Shown here: one piece after another, positions 16,965 to 25,615 of the stretch | Position numbering within the stretch: position 1 is the stretch's first letter | Layout: every line of letters begins with the position of its first letter | Notes under the pieces: model-generated | Told to the model about the DNA's origin: nothing | The model's input: only the letters and a program-made list of their open reading frames with translations | Databases searched by the model: none | Made by a program: the position numbers and the translations under genes | Source of the DNA: Rhodococcus sp. NBC_00297 | GTDB taxonomy: Bacteria > Actinomycetota > Actinomycetes > Mycobacteriales > Mycobacteriaceae | DNA length: 64,000 nucleotides | NCBI RefSeq assembly: GCF_036173065.1 | Contig: NZ_CP108042.1 | Coordinates: forward strand, 1-64,000 | Reading direction: 5' to 3'

Positions 16965-17276
16965 GAAACCCGACCACCACTTCGGGGCAGGTACGCCACA
17001 CCACCCTCGAATTCCGTCACCGATAACGGCGTCTCGAAGATTGTCGACGCGAGAGAAGGTCTGCACCCCGTCGCGTTCAGGTCTTCCTGTTCGCGCGTCG
17101 TGAGTTCAGGGTGCTCCGACGGCTCCGTGGTTCGACTTCCGGCAGCGACGTCGTGCAATGCCTCACGTCGGTCGAGGAGTCATAGACCGACCGGCCTGAG
17201 AGTGATTCGAGAAATAATGTCACCCAGTGAAATCGTAGGGTCGACCCACGTGAGCATGCTCACTACCGTGCCGACC
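16965..17276. other. Backbone/catabolic boundary, leader of pobA
   Basis: No gene is supported. This is the junction between plasmid backbone and catabolic island, yet no transposase, integrase or long terminal repeat is visible. An AT-richer stretch around 17205-17250 probably carries the pobA promoter. Confidence 0.4.
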
Positions 17277-18470
17277 ATGACCACGACACGCACCCGAGTC
17301 GCCATCGTCGGTGGCGGCCCGGCCGGCCTCCTGCTTTCCCATCTGCTGCACATCGCCGACATCGACAGCGTCGTTCTCGATACCCGGACTCATCACCAGA
17401 TAGCAACGACACACCGTGCCGGCATCCTGGAGCAGGACAGCGTTCGTCTGCTCGTCGACAGTGGAGCATCTGACCGAGTCCTCGCCGACGGCCACGAACA
17501 CACCGGTATCGATCTGCGCTTCGACGGCGCCAGCCACCGCATCGACTTTCGCCGTCTCGTCGATGCTTCCTGCTGGCTCTATCCTCAGACCGACGTGTTC
17601 CTCGATCTCCACGCATCGCGCACACGTGACAAGGGCGATCTTCGATACGGTATCGCCGATACCGAGATTCACGACGTGGACGATCTTGACGACACTCCGC
17701 ACGTGACGTTCACCGATTCCGAGGGATTGACCCACCGAGTCGTCGCCGACATCGTTGTTGGGGCGGACGGCTCTCGAAGTACGTGCCGCACGTCGATCCG
17801 CGGGGCGTCTCAGTTTTTCCGTGAGTACCCGTTCGCCTGGTTCGGTGTTCTCGTGGCTGCACCGCCCAGTGCACCGGAGTTGATCTACGCCCGGCACCAG
17901 GACGGCTTCGCCCTGGTCAGCCAGAGGACCGCTGATGTGCAACGTATGTACTTCCAGTGCGATGCGTCAGAGGACCCAGCAACGTGGTCGGACGACCGAA
18001 TCTGGGAACAGATGCAGACCAGGCTCTCGGGACACGACGGTTTCGAACTGCTGCAGGGACCCGTTCTGGAGAAGGCCGTGTTGCCTTTCCGCAGCTTTGT
18101 GCAGACACCACTGCGCAGTGGACGACTCCTGCTCGTCGGAGACGCCGGCCATACTGTGCCGCCGACAGGCGCCAAGGGGCTCAATCTTGCTCTTGCCGAT
18201 GTGCGTGTCTTGGCCGAAGTGCTCGAGCGAGCACTCGGGAAGCGGGACCTCGATGCCTTGTCCGAATACAGCGACCGCGCACTCGAACGAGTGTGGAAGG
18301 CGCAGCACTTCTCGTACTGGATGACGACAATGTTGCACCGCCTTCCAGAAACATCTGCGTTCGACGAGCGCCGTCAACTCTCCGAACTTGCAAGCATCGC
18401 CGGATCTGAAAACGGGGCCGCCTACCTCGCCGAGGGATATACCGGATGGTCGAACGGAGGTCGTCCGTGA
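17277..18470 (+). CDS. pobA: 4-hydroxybenzoate 3-monooxygenase
   Basis: 397 aa (starts at 17217 or 17256 are possible; no clear ribosome site). It hydroxylates 4-hydroxybenzoate to protocatechuate using FAD and NAD(P)H. Visible features: the N-terminal Rossmann motif VAIVGGGPAGLLLS, the substrate-region block HRAGILEQDSVRLL, the IDFRRLVDA segment, and the second FAD motif LLVGDAGHTVPPTGAKGLN followed by LALADVRVLAEVL. Length matches PobA (about 390-400 aa). It overlaps pcaH by GTGA and so is translationally coupled to protocatechuate cleavage, its logical next step. No AraC/IclR-type pobR is directly adjacent. Confidence 0.93.
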   Translation: MTTTRTRVAIVGGGPAGLLLSHLLHIADIDSVVLDTRTHHQIATTHRAGILEQDSVRLLVDSGASDRVLADGHEHTGIDLRFDGASHRIDFRRLVDASCWLYPQTDVFLDLHASRTRDKGDLRYGIADTEIHDVDDLDDTPHVTFTDSEGLTHRVVADIVVGADGSRSTCRTSIRGASQFFREYPFAWFGVLVAAPPSAPELIYARHQDGFALVSQRTADVQRMYFQCDASEDPATWSDDRIWEQMQTRLSGHDGFELLQGPVLEKAVLPFRSFVQTPLRSGRLLLVGDAGHTVPPTGAKGLNLALADVRVLAEVLERALGKRDLDALSEYSDRALERVWKAQHFSYWMTTMLHRLPETSAFDERRQLSELASIAGSENGAAYLAEGYTGWSNGGRP

Positions 18471-19267
18471 GCACCACGCCAGAATCCCACCAGCCGCACC
18501 GCCGAACGACAGACGCCTCCCTGTTGTACCTCTCGGGTACTTCCACATCGGGCGCAGCCACGTCAGGCCCTTACCGTGATCAGTCGGCTGACCACGCACC
18601 GCGGGATTTCGCCGACTACCGCACCACCTCATTACGACATCCGCGCTCACCGTTGGTGCTTCTACCGCAGAGGCTCACCGAAATCACCGGTCCAGTTCTG
18701 GGCGAGGAACGTGTGACCGAGGCAGACGCCGACCTGACGCGGGTCAACGGCGGCGAGGCTCAGGGACAACGCATCATCGTGCATGGTCGCGTGCTGGACA
18801 GCGACGGACGCGCGATTCCCCATGCTTTGGTCGAGGTATGGCAGGCCAACGCGGCCGGACGCTACCGACACGCGCTCGACACGTGGCCCGCACCGCTTGA
18901 TCCGCACTTCGCAGGTGTCGGGCGGGTACTGACCGATTCCACCGGCCACTATTCCTTCACCACCGTCAAGCCCGGCGCTTATCCGTGGGGTAACCACGGT
19001 AACGCGTGGCGTCCCGCACACATTCACTTCTCACTGTTCGGAACCGCTTTCACGCAGCGCCTCGTGACGCAGATGTACTTTCCGGACGACCCTCTCTTTT
19101 TTCAGGATCCTATTTACAATTCGGTACCCGATGGGGCTCGTCAACGGATGGTCAGTGTCTACGATCACGATGCGACCCGTGAGAGCTGGGCACTCGGGTT
19201 CCGCTTCGACATCGTTCTGCGGGGTCGCAACGCCACTCCGTTCGAAGGACATGATCATGACGACTGA
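18467..19267 (+). CDS. pcaH: Protocatechuate 3,4-dioxygenase beta subunit
   Basis: 266 aa from the GTG at 18467, preceded by GGAGGT inside the end of pobA; this decides the start over the upstream ATG. Intradiol ring cleavage of protocatechuate to 3-carboxy-cis,cis-muconate by the PcaHG complex. The four non-haem Fe(III) ligands are recognisable: Tyr in AAGRYRHALD, Tyr in GAYPWGNHG, and the two His in RPAHIHFSLFG. The N-terminal 45 residues before DFADYRTTSLRHP are Ser/Thr-rich and longer than in many PcaH proteins. Overlaps pcaG by 11 bases. Confidence 0.95.
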   Translation: MSTTPESHQPHRRTTDASLLYLSGTSTSGAATSGPYRDQSADHAPRDFADYRTTSLRHPRSPLVLLPQRLTEITGPVLGEERVTEADADLTRVNGGEAQGQRIIVHGRVLDSDGRAIPHALVEVWQANAAGRYRHALDTWPAPLDPHFAGVGRVLTDSTGHYSFTTVKPGAYPWGNHGNAWRPAHIHFSLFGTAFTQRLVTQMYFPDDPLFFQDPIYNSVPDGARQRMVSVYDHDATRESWALGFRFDIVLRGRNATPFEGHDHDD

Positions 19268-19898
19268 TTCCTCGAACACTGTTTTCGTCCCGCGCTACTC
19301 ATCGGAAACCGGCAATTTCACGACGGTACCGTTTGGACAGACACCGTCGCAGACGGTCGGCCCTTACCTGCACATCGGACTACCTTGGCCCGATGGACCC
19401 GACGTCGTTCCACCCGGGACAGCCGGAAGCATAGACGTCTCCATCACTCTGGTGGACGGGTCGGGCGATCCGATTGCGGATGCGATGATCGAAACTTGGC
19501 AGGCCGACGCTGCAGGACGATTCGATCACGACGACGATCCACGAGGCCGCGTGCGACTGTCACCGAGGGGATTTCGTGGCTTCGGACGTGCTGTAGCGAA
19601 CGAGAACGGAACCGCTGTCGTGCACACTGTCAAACCGGGTCCACTCCCAGCGGAGGAAGGCCGGATCGAGGCGCCTCACATCGACGTCGGAATTTTCGCC
19701 CGAGGAATGCTCGAACGTTTGGTGACCAGAGTGTATTTCCCGGACGAGCAGGATGCCAATGCAGCAGATCCCGTGCTGGCCACGGTGCCAGCTCATCGAC
19801 GGTCTGCTCTCATCGCCGATACCGTGCCTGGTGGTTATCATCTACGCGTCGTCGTGCAGGACGCGGACGGGTTCGAGACCCCGTTCTTTCTGTTGTGA
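19257..19898 (+). CDS. pcaG: Protocatechuate 3,4-dioxygenase alpha subunit
   Basis: 213 aa from the ATG at 19257 (AAGGA 8 bases upstream; ATG at 19251 is the alternative). It has the intradiol dioxygenase fold: TPSQTVGPYLHIGL at the N-terminus, IETWQADAAGRF, RGFGRAVANENG, and the C-terminal HLRVVVQDADGFETPFF. The iron ligand positions are not conserved, as expected for the alpha subunit. It completes the PcaHG holoenzyme. Stop overlaps the pcaB GTG. Confidence 0.95.
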   Translation: MTTDSSNTVFVPRYSSETGNFTTVPFGQTPSQTVGPYLHIGLPWPDGPDVVPPGTAGSIDVSITLVDGSGDPIADAMIETWQADAAGRFDHDDDPRGRVRLSPRGFRGFGRAVANENGTAVVHTVKPGPLPAEEGRIEAPHIDVGIFARGMLERLVTRVYFPDEQDANAADPVLATVPAHRRSALIADTVPGGYHLRVVVQDADGFETPFFLL

Positions 19899-21208
19899 GC
19901 TCGCCGCTGTTCGATCCGGTGTTCGGATCGTCCGCAGTGTCGACGGCGCTCAGCGACACCGCATGGGTCCGCGCGCTGCTCGATGTCGAAGTAGCGCTCG
20001 GATACGCCTGCGCGTCCGCTGGCCTGATCCCGGGCGGTGATGCCGAGGAAATTGAGCGCGCAGCCACATATCTCGCCGAAGAATGCAATATCGTCGCGCT
20101 CGGCCACGAAGCCGCGTCCGGCGGCAATCCGGTCATACCACTCGTTGAGTGGCTACGGCGTACGGCAACCGTGGCGCCGCGGTCGGTCCACCACGGTGCT
20201 ACCAGTCAAGACGTCATGGACACAGCGCTGATGCTCCTGCTGCGGCGCGCGGGAGACTCAGTTCTCTCCGACGCCCGTCGCTGTGTCGACGCGGCCGCAG
20301 ATTTGGCGCGCCGGCATCGCGACACCACGATGGTGGCGCGAACGCTGGGACAGCAGGCCGCACCGACCACATTCGGGGCAGTTGCCGCCGGGTGGGCGGT
20401 CTCGATGTACGACGCGGCCACTCTGTTGTCGTCCGCTCTCGAATCCGCCGTAATTCAGATCGGCGGAGCCGCCGGCACTCTGGCTGCACTTCACCCAGAA
20501 GGTAGGACCGTGTCGACCGCACTGGCAGCGAGACTCGGACTACGGGAGCCACCCGTACCCTGGCATACCGACAGGGTTCCTCTCGCGCGAATCGCCACAG
20601 CGTTCGGTGTCATGGCCGGTGCATGCTCCGGTCCCGCCCTGACGATAACTCTGCTCAGTACGACAGAAGTAGGCGAGGTGGCGGAGAGCGCACCCGGCGG
20701 ATCGTCAGCCATGCCTCACAAACGCAACCCCGTGGCAGCGATCACCGCTCGCGCTGCGGCATCTCGTGTCCCCGGCGCCGTCGCCACCATTCTGTCCACG
20801 ATGTCGCACGATCATCAACGCGCGTCGGGATTGTGGCACGCCGAATGGCTTACCGCGGTCGACGTCGTCCGCGGTACCGGGGGGGCGACGGCGCGACTCG
20901 CCGAATCGTTGACCGGGTTGCGTGTGCACGCCGACGTGATGCGTCGGAATCTGGGCATCACGGGTGGAGCTATCTTCGCTGAACGCGTGACCGCTGCACT
21001 GGCACAACATGTCGATGACGCCCGCACGATCGTCACCGAGGCTTGTATGAGTGGCCGACGGCTCGACGACGACCCCCGAATACTCGACCACCTGGGTCGC
21101 GATGTCGTGCTAACCCTGCTGGACCCAGACCACTACACCGGCCACGCAGGAGACCTCGTCGATTCCGCCCTTGCTCATGTTTCCAACCCCGAGATGAGAA
21201 CCCCGTGA
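19895..21208 (+). CDS. pcaB: 3-carboxy-cis,cis-muconate cycloisomerase
   Basis: 437 aa from the GTG in the GTGA overlap with pcaG. It converts 3-carboxy-cis,cis-muconate to 4-carboxymuconolactone. A fumarase/aspartase superfamily member, shown by the signature GGSSAMPHKRNP near residue 270, plus HHGATSQDVMDTA near residue 90 and an early LFDPVFGSSA segment typical of bacterial PcaB. Length matches the family (about 450). Coupled to pcaL by another GTGA overlap, so subunit ratios may be set by translation. Confidence 0.95.
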   Translation: MSSPLFDPVFGSSAVSTALSDTAWVRALLDVEVALGYACASAGLIPGGDAEEIERAATYLAEECNIVALGHEAASGGNPVIPLVEWLRRTATVAPRSVHHGATSQDVMDTALMLLLRRAGDSVLSDARRCVDAAADLARRHRDTTMVARTLGQQAAPTTFGAVAAGWAVSMYDAATLLSSALESAVIQIGGAAGTLAALHPEGRTVSTALAARLGLREPPVPWHTDRVPLARIATAFGVMAGACSGPALTITLLSTTEVGEVAESAPGGSSAMPHKRNPVAAITARAAASRVPGAVATILSTMSHDHQRASGLWHAEWLTAVDVVRGTGGATARLAESLTGLRVHADVMRRNLGITGGAIFAERVTAALAQHVDDARTIVTEACMSGRRLDDDPRILDHLGRDVVLTLLDPDHYTGHAGDLVDSALAHVSNPEMRTP

Positions 21209-22350
21209 CAGTTTCACTCGCGCACGAAGTCGTCGCCGGCCCTGCCGGGGCCGGCACCGTCGTACTACTCGGATCACTGGGGTCGGACCGCTCCATGTGG
21301 GCACCTCAGGTCGGGCCTCTGTCTGCAGTGGCGACAGTGGTCACAGCTGATCATCGGGGCCATGGTGGCAGCCCTGCACCGGCGGGCCCGTACACGATCG
21401 CAGACCTCGCATCCGATGTGCTCGCGTTGCTCGATACTCTCGACGTGGCGAGCGCCCATTTTGTCGGGTTGTCCCTGGGAGGGGCGGTCTTCCAGTGGAT
21501 CGCCATTCACAGACCAGAAAGAGTCGCGTCCCTCACGTTGTTGTGTACTGCTGCACAATTCGGAGACCCCACGAACTGGACAGCACGCGCCGACGACGTC
21601 CGACGCCATGGGATCGGCGCCATCGCCAGCTCGGTCGTCGAGCGGTGGTTCACACCTGCACTCGCCCAACGAGATGCCCGACTTGTCGAGCGATCGCTCG
21701 ACATGATTCGCGCTGTCGACGACGAAGGGTACGCAGCCTGTTGCGAAGCTCTCGCGCGATGGGATGCCCGACCGGACCTCGACCGTATCTCCGCGCGCAC
21801 CCTGATTATCGCCGGCGACCACGATCCCGCGACGCCACCGTCAGTGATGTCCCTACTAGCAGCGAGTATTCGAAGAGCAACGATGAACGTGATCGGTCCC
21901 GCGGCCCACATCGCTAGCATCGAGCAGGCTGGCATCGTCACAGATCTTCTTCTCACTCATATCGGGATCGCCCTCAGCCGCACGCTGGCCACGTCCGTCG
22001 GTACCACCGTCCGTCGCTCCGTTCTGGGCGACGACCATGTCGATCGCTCTATCGCTGCGACAACCTCTTTCACGGAACCTTTTCAGGACTTCATCACCCG
22101 CACTGCGTGGGGCGACATCTGGAGCCGACCCGGCCTCAGCCACCACACCAGACGGTTGCTCACCATCGGGATCCTGACGGCCGTTGGAAACGAACACGAA
22201 CTCGACATGCACATTCGCGCAGCTCTTCGAGCAGGAATCGACCCCGACGAACTCGCGGAAGTATTCCTCCATACCGCCGTGTATGCGGGCGTCCCGAACA
22301 GCAACCGAGCCTTTGCTCTGGCGAAGACCGCCATTGATGAGGCTCAGTGA
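21205..22350 (+). CDS. pcaL: Fused 3-oxoadipate enol-lactonase / 4-carboxymuconolactone decarboxylase
   Basis: 381 aa from the GTG overlapping the pcaB stop. Residues 1-255 form an alpha/beta hydrolase (PcaD part) with nucleophile motif VGLSLGG and a C-terminal catalytic His in AAHIASIEQ. Residues of about 270-378 are the carboxymuconolactone decarboxylase (PcaC part), with FITRTAWGDIWSRPGLS and EVFLHTAVYAGVPNSN. The fusion is the actinobacterial PcaL form. It yields 3-oxoadipate; the genes for its CoA activation and cleavage (pcaIJF) and a PcaR regulator are not in this window and must lie elsewhere. Confidence 0.95.
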   Translation: MTVSLAHEVVAGPAGAGTVVLLGSLGSDRSMWAPQVGPLSAVATVVTADHRGHGGSPAPAGPYTIADLASDVLALLDTLDVASAHFVGLSLGGAVFQWIAIHRPERVASLTLLCTAAQFGDPTNWTARADDVRRHGIGAIASSVVERWFTPALAQRDARLVERSLDMIRAVDDEGYAACCEALARWDARPDLDRISARTLIIAGDHDPATPPSVMSLLAASIRRATMNVIGPAAHIASIEQAGIVTDLLLTHIGIALSRTLATSVGTTVRRSVLGDDHVDRSIAATTSFTEPFQDFITRTAWGDIWSRPGLSHHTRRLLTIGILTAVGNEHELDMHIRAALRAGIDPDELAEVFLHTAVYAGVPNSNRAFALAKTAIDEAQ

Positions 22351-22663
22351 AAGACCCCGGAGACACGACACCGTCATCGGTCACAGTGCGGGTGATGCAG
22401 GCGTCGCGACTGGCTTCCGGCGTCGCACCGACACCGCCCAATTGCAGACATAACCGAGATTCGTGGCTCGTAGACGTACCCCCGGCTCTTGTCTGTAGGA
22501 CGGTCGTCTCTCTCCCTGAGCGCAACGGATCTTCTGCATGTCTCCACGCTCTCACCGGAAGACCTGACTCCGCCTGGTTCCACCCGTTGACAGCGACGAC
22601 CACCCCTGACAAAATCGTCTGACGCCGTTAGGACAACTGTCCCAACAATCACGGGAGCGCCGA
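22351..22663 (+). promoter_or_regulatory. Intergenic region with promoter and palindrome upstream of the Rieske gene
   Basis: No gene is supported here. TTGACA at 22587-22592 and CAAAAT at 22610-22615 are separated by 17 bases, a good sigma-70-type promoter. Just downstream, GGACA-AC-TGTCC at 22631-22642 is a perfect short palindrome close to the expected transcription start, a candidate operator. A short ORF starting at the GTG overlapping the pcaL stop (22347-22622) has no family resemblance I can defend. Confidence 0.5.
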
Positions 22664-23794
22664 ATGCCGACCGCTATCGAACATCTCGACTACTTCACAA
22701 GTCTGCCCCGTTCTTACTACGTCTCTCAGGAGATCTATGACGAAGAGCTGCAGAAATTATTTTACCGCCAATGGCTCTATGCGGGGCACGTCAGCCAAGT
22801 ACGCGCACCGGGAGATTTCTTCAGCCGCAGCATAGGTCCGGAAAGCTTGATTTTCACCCGGGACCACGAGCTTCGCTTGAAGGCGTTCTACAACGTCTGC
22901 AGACACCGGGGTGCACAACTTTGCACCACCGGAACGGCCGGTACAGCAAGTCGCCTTGTATGCCCTTATCACAATTGGACATACGGGATGAACGGCCAAC
23001 TTCAAGGAGTTCCCGGATCCCCGGACACGACGACTCTCAATTATTCGGATTGGCCGTTGCACGAAGCATATTGTGACATTTTCCACGGCGGGATCTGGGT
23101 CTGGTTAGGCAATCCTGACGAGGCGCCCCCGCTAGCGGATACACTTGGCCCATCAGTCAGCAATATCGAACTTTTACGACGAATGGAACCTGAACGTACC
23201 AAGATTGCGTGTCAAAAAGAGTATATCGTCAAAGCAAACTGGAAGTTGCTCTTGGAGAACAACTGCGAATGCTACCACTGCCCCGGAGCGCATCAGTCGC
23301 TTTCCGCCACATGCGATTACTCGGGATTTTATACCACATCGCAACACGACACAGGCGGAAACCAACGTCACTTCCCATTGCGCAAGGGAATGAAATCATT
23401 CTCGATGGACGGCGAATGGGTCTCATCCAAACCACTCGGCGCTGGCTTCGTGCCGGACCTCAGCGTAGGATATCTCAATATTCCATTCTTTACCGGACCA
23501 GTTTACTTCGCTGACCATGCTGTCAGCTTGGATATTGCACCGATCGACAAAGACACCACGCGTCTGGTTTCGCAATGGTTCGTTCATGAAGATGCCGTCG
23601 AAGATGTGGACTATTCGATCAAAACCTTGACTGAAATATTCGATATAACGAACAAAGAAGATTGCGGACTTGCTGAACTGAACCAGCGAGGTGTCAATTC
23701 ACATCGGTTTGTTCCGGGGCCCAACAATCCAGTTCGAGAGGCACTCATCAAAACGGCGTTGAACCAGTATCTGGAACTGATGAAGCCATCTTGA
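22664..23794 (+). CDS. Rieske non-haem iron oxygenase, alpha subunit (GbcA/demethylase-like)
   Basis: 376 aa, GGGAG ribosome site. The Rieske [2Fe-2S] ligands are CRHRGAQLC and CPYHNWTYG (about 85-112). The mononuclear iron site is in LLENNCECYHCPGAH near 200-210 with a distal acidic ligand expected in the C-terminal third. The N-terminus (YYVSQEIYDEELQKLFYRQWLY) and GHVSQVRAPGDF resemble Rieske monooxygenases acting on quaternary amines such as glycine betaine and stachydrine, which release formaldehyde. The substrate is not determinable. No ferredoxin or reductase lies next to it. Codons are visibly AT-richer than in the pca genes, suggesting separate acquisition. A paralogue is at 56096. 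Confidence 0.85.
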   Translation: MPTAIEHLDYFTSLPRSYYVSQEIYDEELQKLFYRQWLYAGHVSQVRAPGDFFSRSIGPESLIFTRDHELRLKAFYNVCRHRGAQLCTTGTAGTASRLVCPYHNWTYGMNGQLQGVPGSPDTTTLNYSDWPLHEAYCDIFHGGIWVWLGNPDEAPPLADTLGPSVSNIELLRRMEPERTKIACQKEYIVKANWKLLLENNCECYHCPGAHQSLSATCDYSGFYTTSQHDTGGNQRHFPLRKGMKSFSMDGEWVSSKPLGAGFVPDLSVGYLNIPFFTGPVYFADHAVSLDIAPIDKDTTRLVSQWFVHEDAVEDVDYSIKTLTEIFDITNKEDCGLAELNQRGVNSHRFVPGPNNPVREALIKTALNQYLELMKPS

Positions 23795-23815
23795 TCCCGG
23801 TCATAGTCAGGGTGC

Positions 23816-24397
23816 TCAGGTGTGGTCGACGTGGTTTTGAGGAAGTCCACACGCCGATCGAAAAATCTCTTCAACCTCTGCTGCGTCCAGATTGTCACTC
23901 GACCTGAGCGCACGCTGCGACAGTTCTCCGGACAGCAAGGTAGTGGTGAGCGCTGCTCTAGCACCGATCATGGGCGCCAGTAAGTCCAGCCACATCGAAT
24001 CCCACTCATTGACAACCTCGCGCAAGCCGGTCCGCCTCAACGCTGCAACGTGCAGTTCGCCGAAAACCACAATCTTCGCCGGATCCTGACGAACGCCTTC
24101 GACAACATAGGCAGCGAGCAGTTCCGGCAATTGGCTGACCGACTCGAGACCTGAGAGGCGCCTGCGAAAAGCTTGCATCTCGAGCGCGACGACTTCCACT
24201 AGAGCGGCCTGCAAAAGGTCCTCGATGGAATCGAAGTAGTACGAGGGGGCTGAAGCAGGCACCCCGGCAGTGACAGCAACCCGGCGGTGCGTCAACCCCT
24301 CGACACCGAAATCCGCGATGACCGTGAGAGTTGCATCAATGATTCGCTGGCGCCGACTGCGATCCGGACGGCGCGGCGCGGTCTTCGTACGTGTCAT
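23816..24397 (-). CDS. TetR-family transcriptional regulator
   Basis: 193 aa from the ATG at 24397; the upstream ORF extension has no domain content. The N-terminal HTH is clear (RQRIIDATLTVIADFGVEGL, then HRRVAVTAGVPASAPSYYFD). The C-terminal ligand domain is helical. It is divergent from the SMR transporter pair with a 150-base shared promoter region, so it most likely represses them (inference from typical TetR/efflux arrangements). It is convergent with the Rieske gene, with only 21 bases between the stops. Confidence 0.85.
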   Translation of the reverse strand: MTRTKTAPRRPDRSRRQRIIDATLTVIADFGVEGLTHRRVAVTAGVPASAPSYYFDSIEDLLQAALVEVVALEMQAFRRRLSGLESVSQLPELLAAYVVEGVRQDPAKIVVFGELHVAALRRTGLREVVNEWDSMWLDLLAPMIGARAALTTTLLSGELSQRALRSSDNLDAAEVEEIFRSACGLPQNHVDHT

Positions 24398-24547
24398 CAC
24401 GTTACATGCTATTCGACGGGCACGGCGGGTCCCGAGAAGATGGCAGTTCGACCAGTTGCGCCGCACGTCGGACCACGAGGGGTCTCCGTTCACGCACCAA
24501 CCGGGCCGTCTCAATCAAATGCGAGTTACCGCACTGAAAGGCAATAT

Positions 24548-24914
24548 ATGAAGAACGAGGCATGGTTGCTTCTGTCGTTCGCAATTACAATCGAAGTAGC
24601 AGGGACGATGTCATTGAAGATGGCGGCCACCACGTCGCCGATCTGGTATTGCGGTGTTCGTGATCGGTTACGGCGTGTCGTTCGCACTACTTGCATTGAT
24701 ACTGCGAACCGGCGCTCCGATAGGAGTCGTTTATGGGGTATGGTCGGCGGTCGGCATCGCCCTGACAGCGTTGCTGGGGGCCGTACTGTTCGATGACCAC
24801 CTGAACGCCGCGATAGGTACCGGAATAGTTCTTGTGATAGCGGGTGTTGTCTTGATCGAGACTGGTTCCACATCGCCGGGGGCCAGCACAGATGTCGAAC
24901 TGAGCAGTATGTGA
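24548..24914 (+). pseudogene. SMR-family transporter subunit, frameshifted
   Basis: The start at 24548 gives MKNEAWLLLSFAITIEVAGT, including the essential membrane Glu of SMR helix 1. After about 31 codons the frame is lost near 24641; one base further on the second frame continues with VFVIGYGVSFALLALILRTG and two more helices to 24914. Joining the frames with a +1 shift gives a normal four-helix SMR protein of about 121 aa. So this is either a sequencing error or a recently inactivated gene. Its end overlaps the second SMR gene (TGATG), as in heterodimeric SMR pairs such as EbrAB or NepAB. Confidence 0.7.
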
Positions 24915-25234
24915 TGTGGTGGTTTCTAGGTGCAGCTATTTTGTCTGAGGTTGCAGGTACCGTATCGCTGCGTGCGTCGGAGGGGGGGCGCCGGAAGAAA
25001 TGGTTGATTCCGGTCGCTGTAGGCTATGGAGCGGCATTTGTGCTCCTTGCCAAAACCTTGGGCGCTGGCATGAGCGTCGGTATTGCTTATGGAATCTGGG
25101 GCGCATGCGGAGTGGCGCTGACATCGATCGCGGGACACTACATATTCCATGAGCGTTTATCGGCGAGGATGGCATTCGGAATCGTACTGATCATGTTCGG
25201 GGTATTGTGCATAGAACTGGGCGCAAGTCACTAG
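24914..25234 (+). CDS. SMR-family multidrug/amine efflux protein
   Basis: 106 aa, four predicted TM helices, standard SMR length. The catalytic membrane Glu is in AAILSEVAGTVSLRAS; helix 3 has IAYGIWGACGVALTSI. The ATG overlaps the previous stop, pointing to a paired SMR system working as an antiparallel heterodimer with the upstream subunit. That partner is frameshifted here, so function depends on whether this protein can homodimerise. In Arthrobacter pAO1 a similar pair (NepAB) exports a methylated amine from nicotine breakdown; an analogous role here is only a suggestion. Confidence 0.85.
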   Translation: MWWFLGAAILSEVAGTVSLRASEGGRRKKWLIPVAVGYGAAFVLLAKTLGAGMSVGIAYGIWGACGVALTSIAGHYIFHERLSARMAFGIVLIMFGVLCIELGASH

Positions 25235-25615
25235 AGCTACTCAGATCATCTCAGCGCGGTATCTTGCGAGTCGACAGATGTGGCGGCCTCGGCGGCGGGT
25301 CGGTTCGCACATCGGGATCGACACCGGTCAGACTTACGTCTCACGTGATCGCACGAACGTCGGGCACACTGCCGAGATAATTATTCCACATGTGAAAACT
25401 ATGATTCTGCTAATCCGACGTCTGTCTTGATATCGAAGGAGCACCGGGCGCATTGCCTTGTTCGGCGACCGGATAGCTTCTGCCACAGAACGCCGGCCGA
25501 TGCCCGACCGGGTGTCGATGAGCGGCGAAATGGGCGCTGCGTGTGTTGACCAAGCCGTCATCTACGCGCAGCGCCCACTTCCATCGGTCGTCCGGTTCGT
25601 TACCCGGCGCCGTGT
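25235..25615. other. Gap without a supported gene
   Basis: About 380 bases between the SMR gene and the convergent MBL hydrolase gene. It includes an AT-rich patch near 25370-25430. No hairpin terminator, transposase remnant or conserved protein was seen. Confidence 0.4.

Noticed and set aside
16089..17066. 325-aa - strand ORF spanning the backbone boundary
   Set aside because: Covers better supported small genes on the other strand (including a GTGA-coupled pair) and has low-complexity composition.
22347..22622. 91-aa ORF starting at a GTG that overlaps the pcaL stop, with VRVMQASRLASGV near its start reminiscent of VanB-type reductase N-termini
   Set aside because: Only about a dozen residues look familiar, the rest has no pattern in any frame, and the promoter for the next gene lies inside it.
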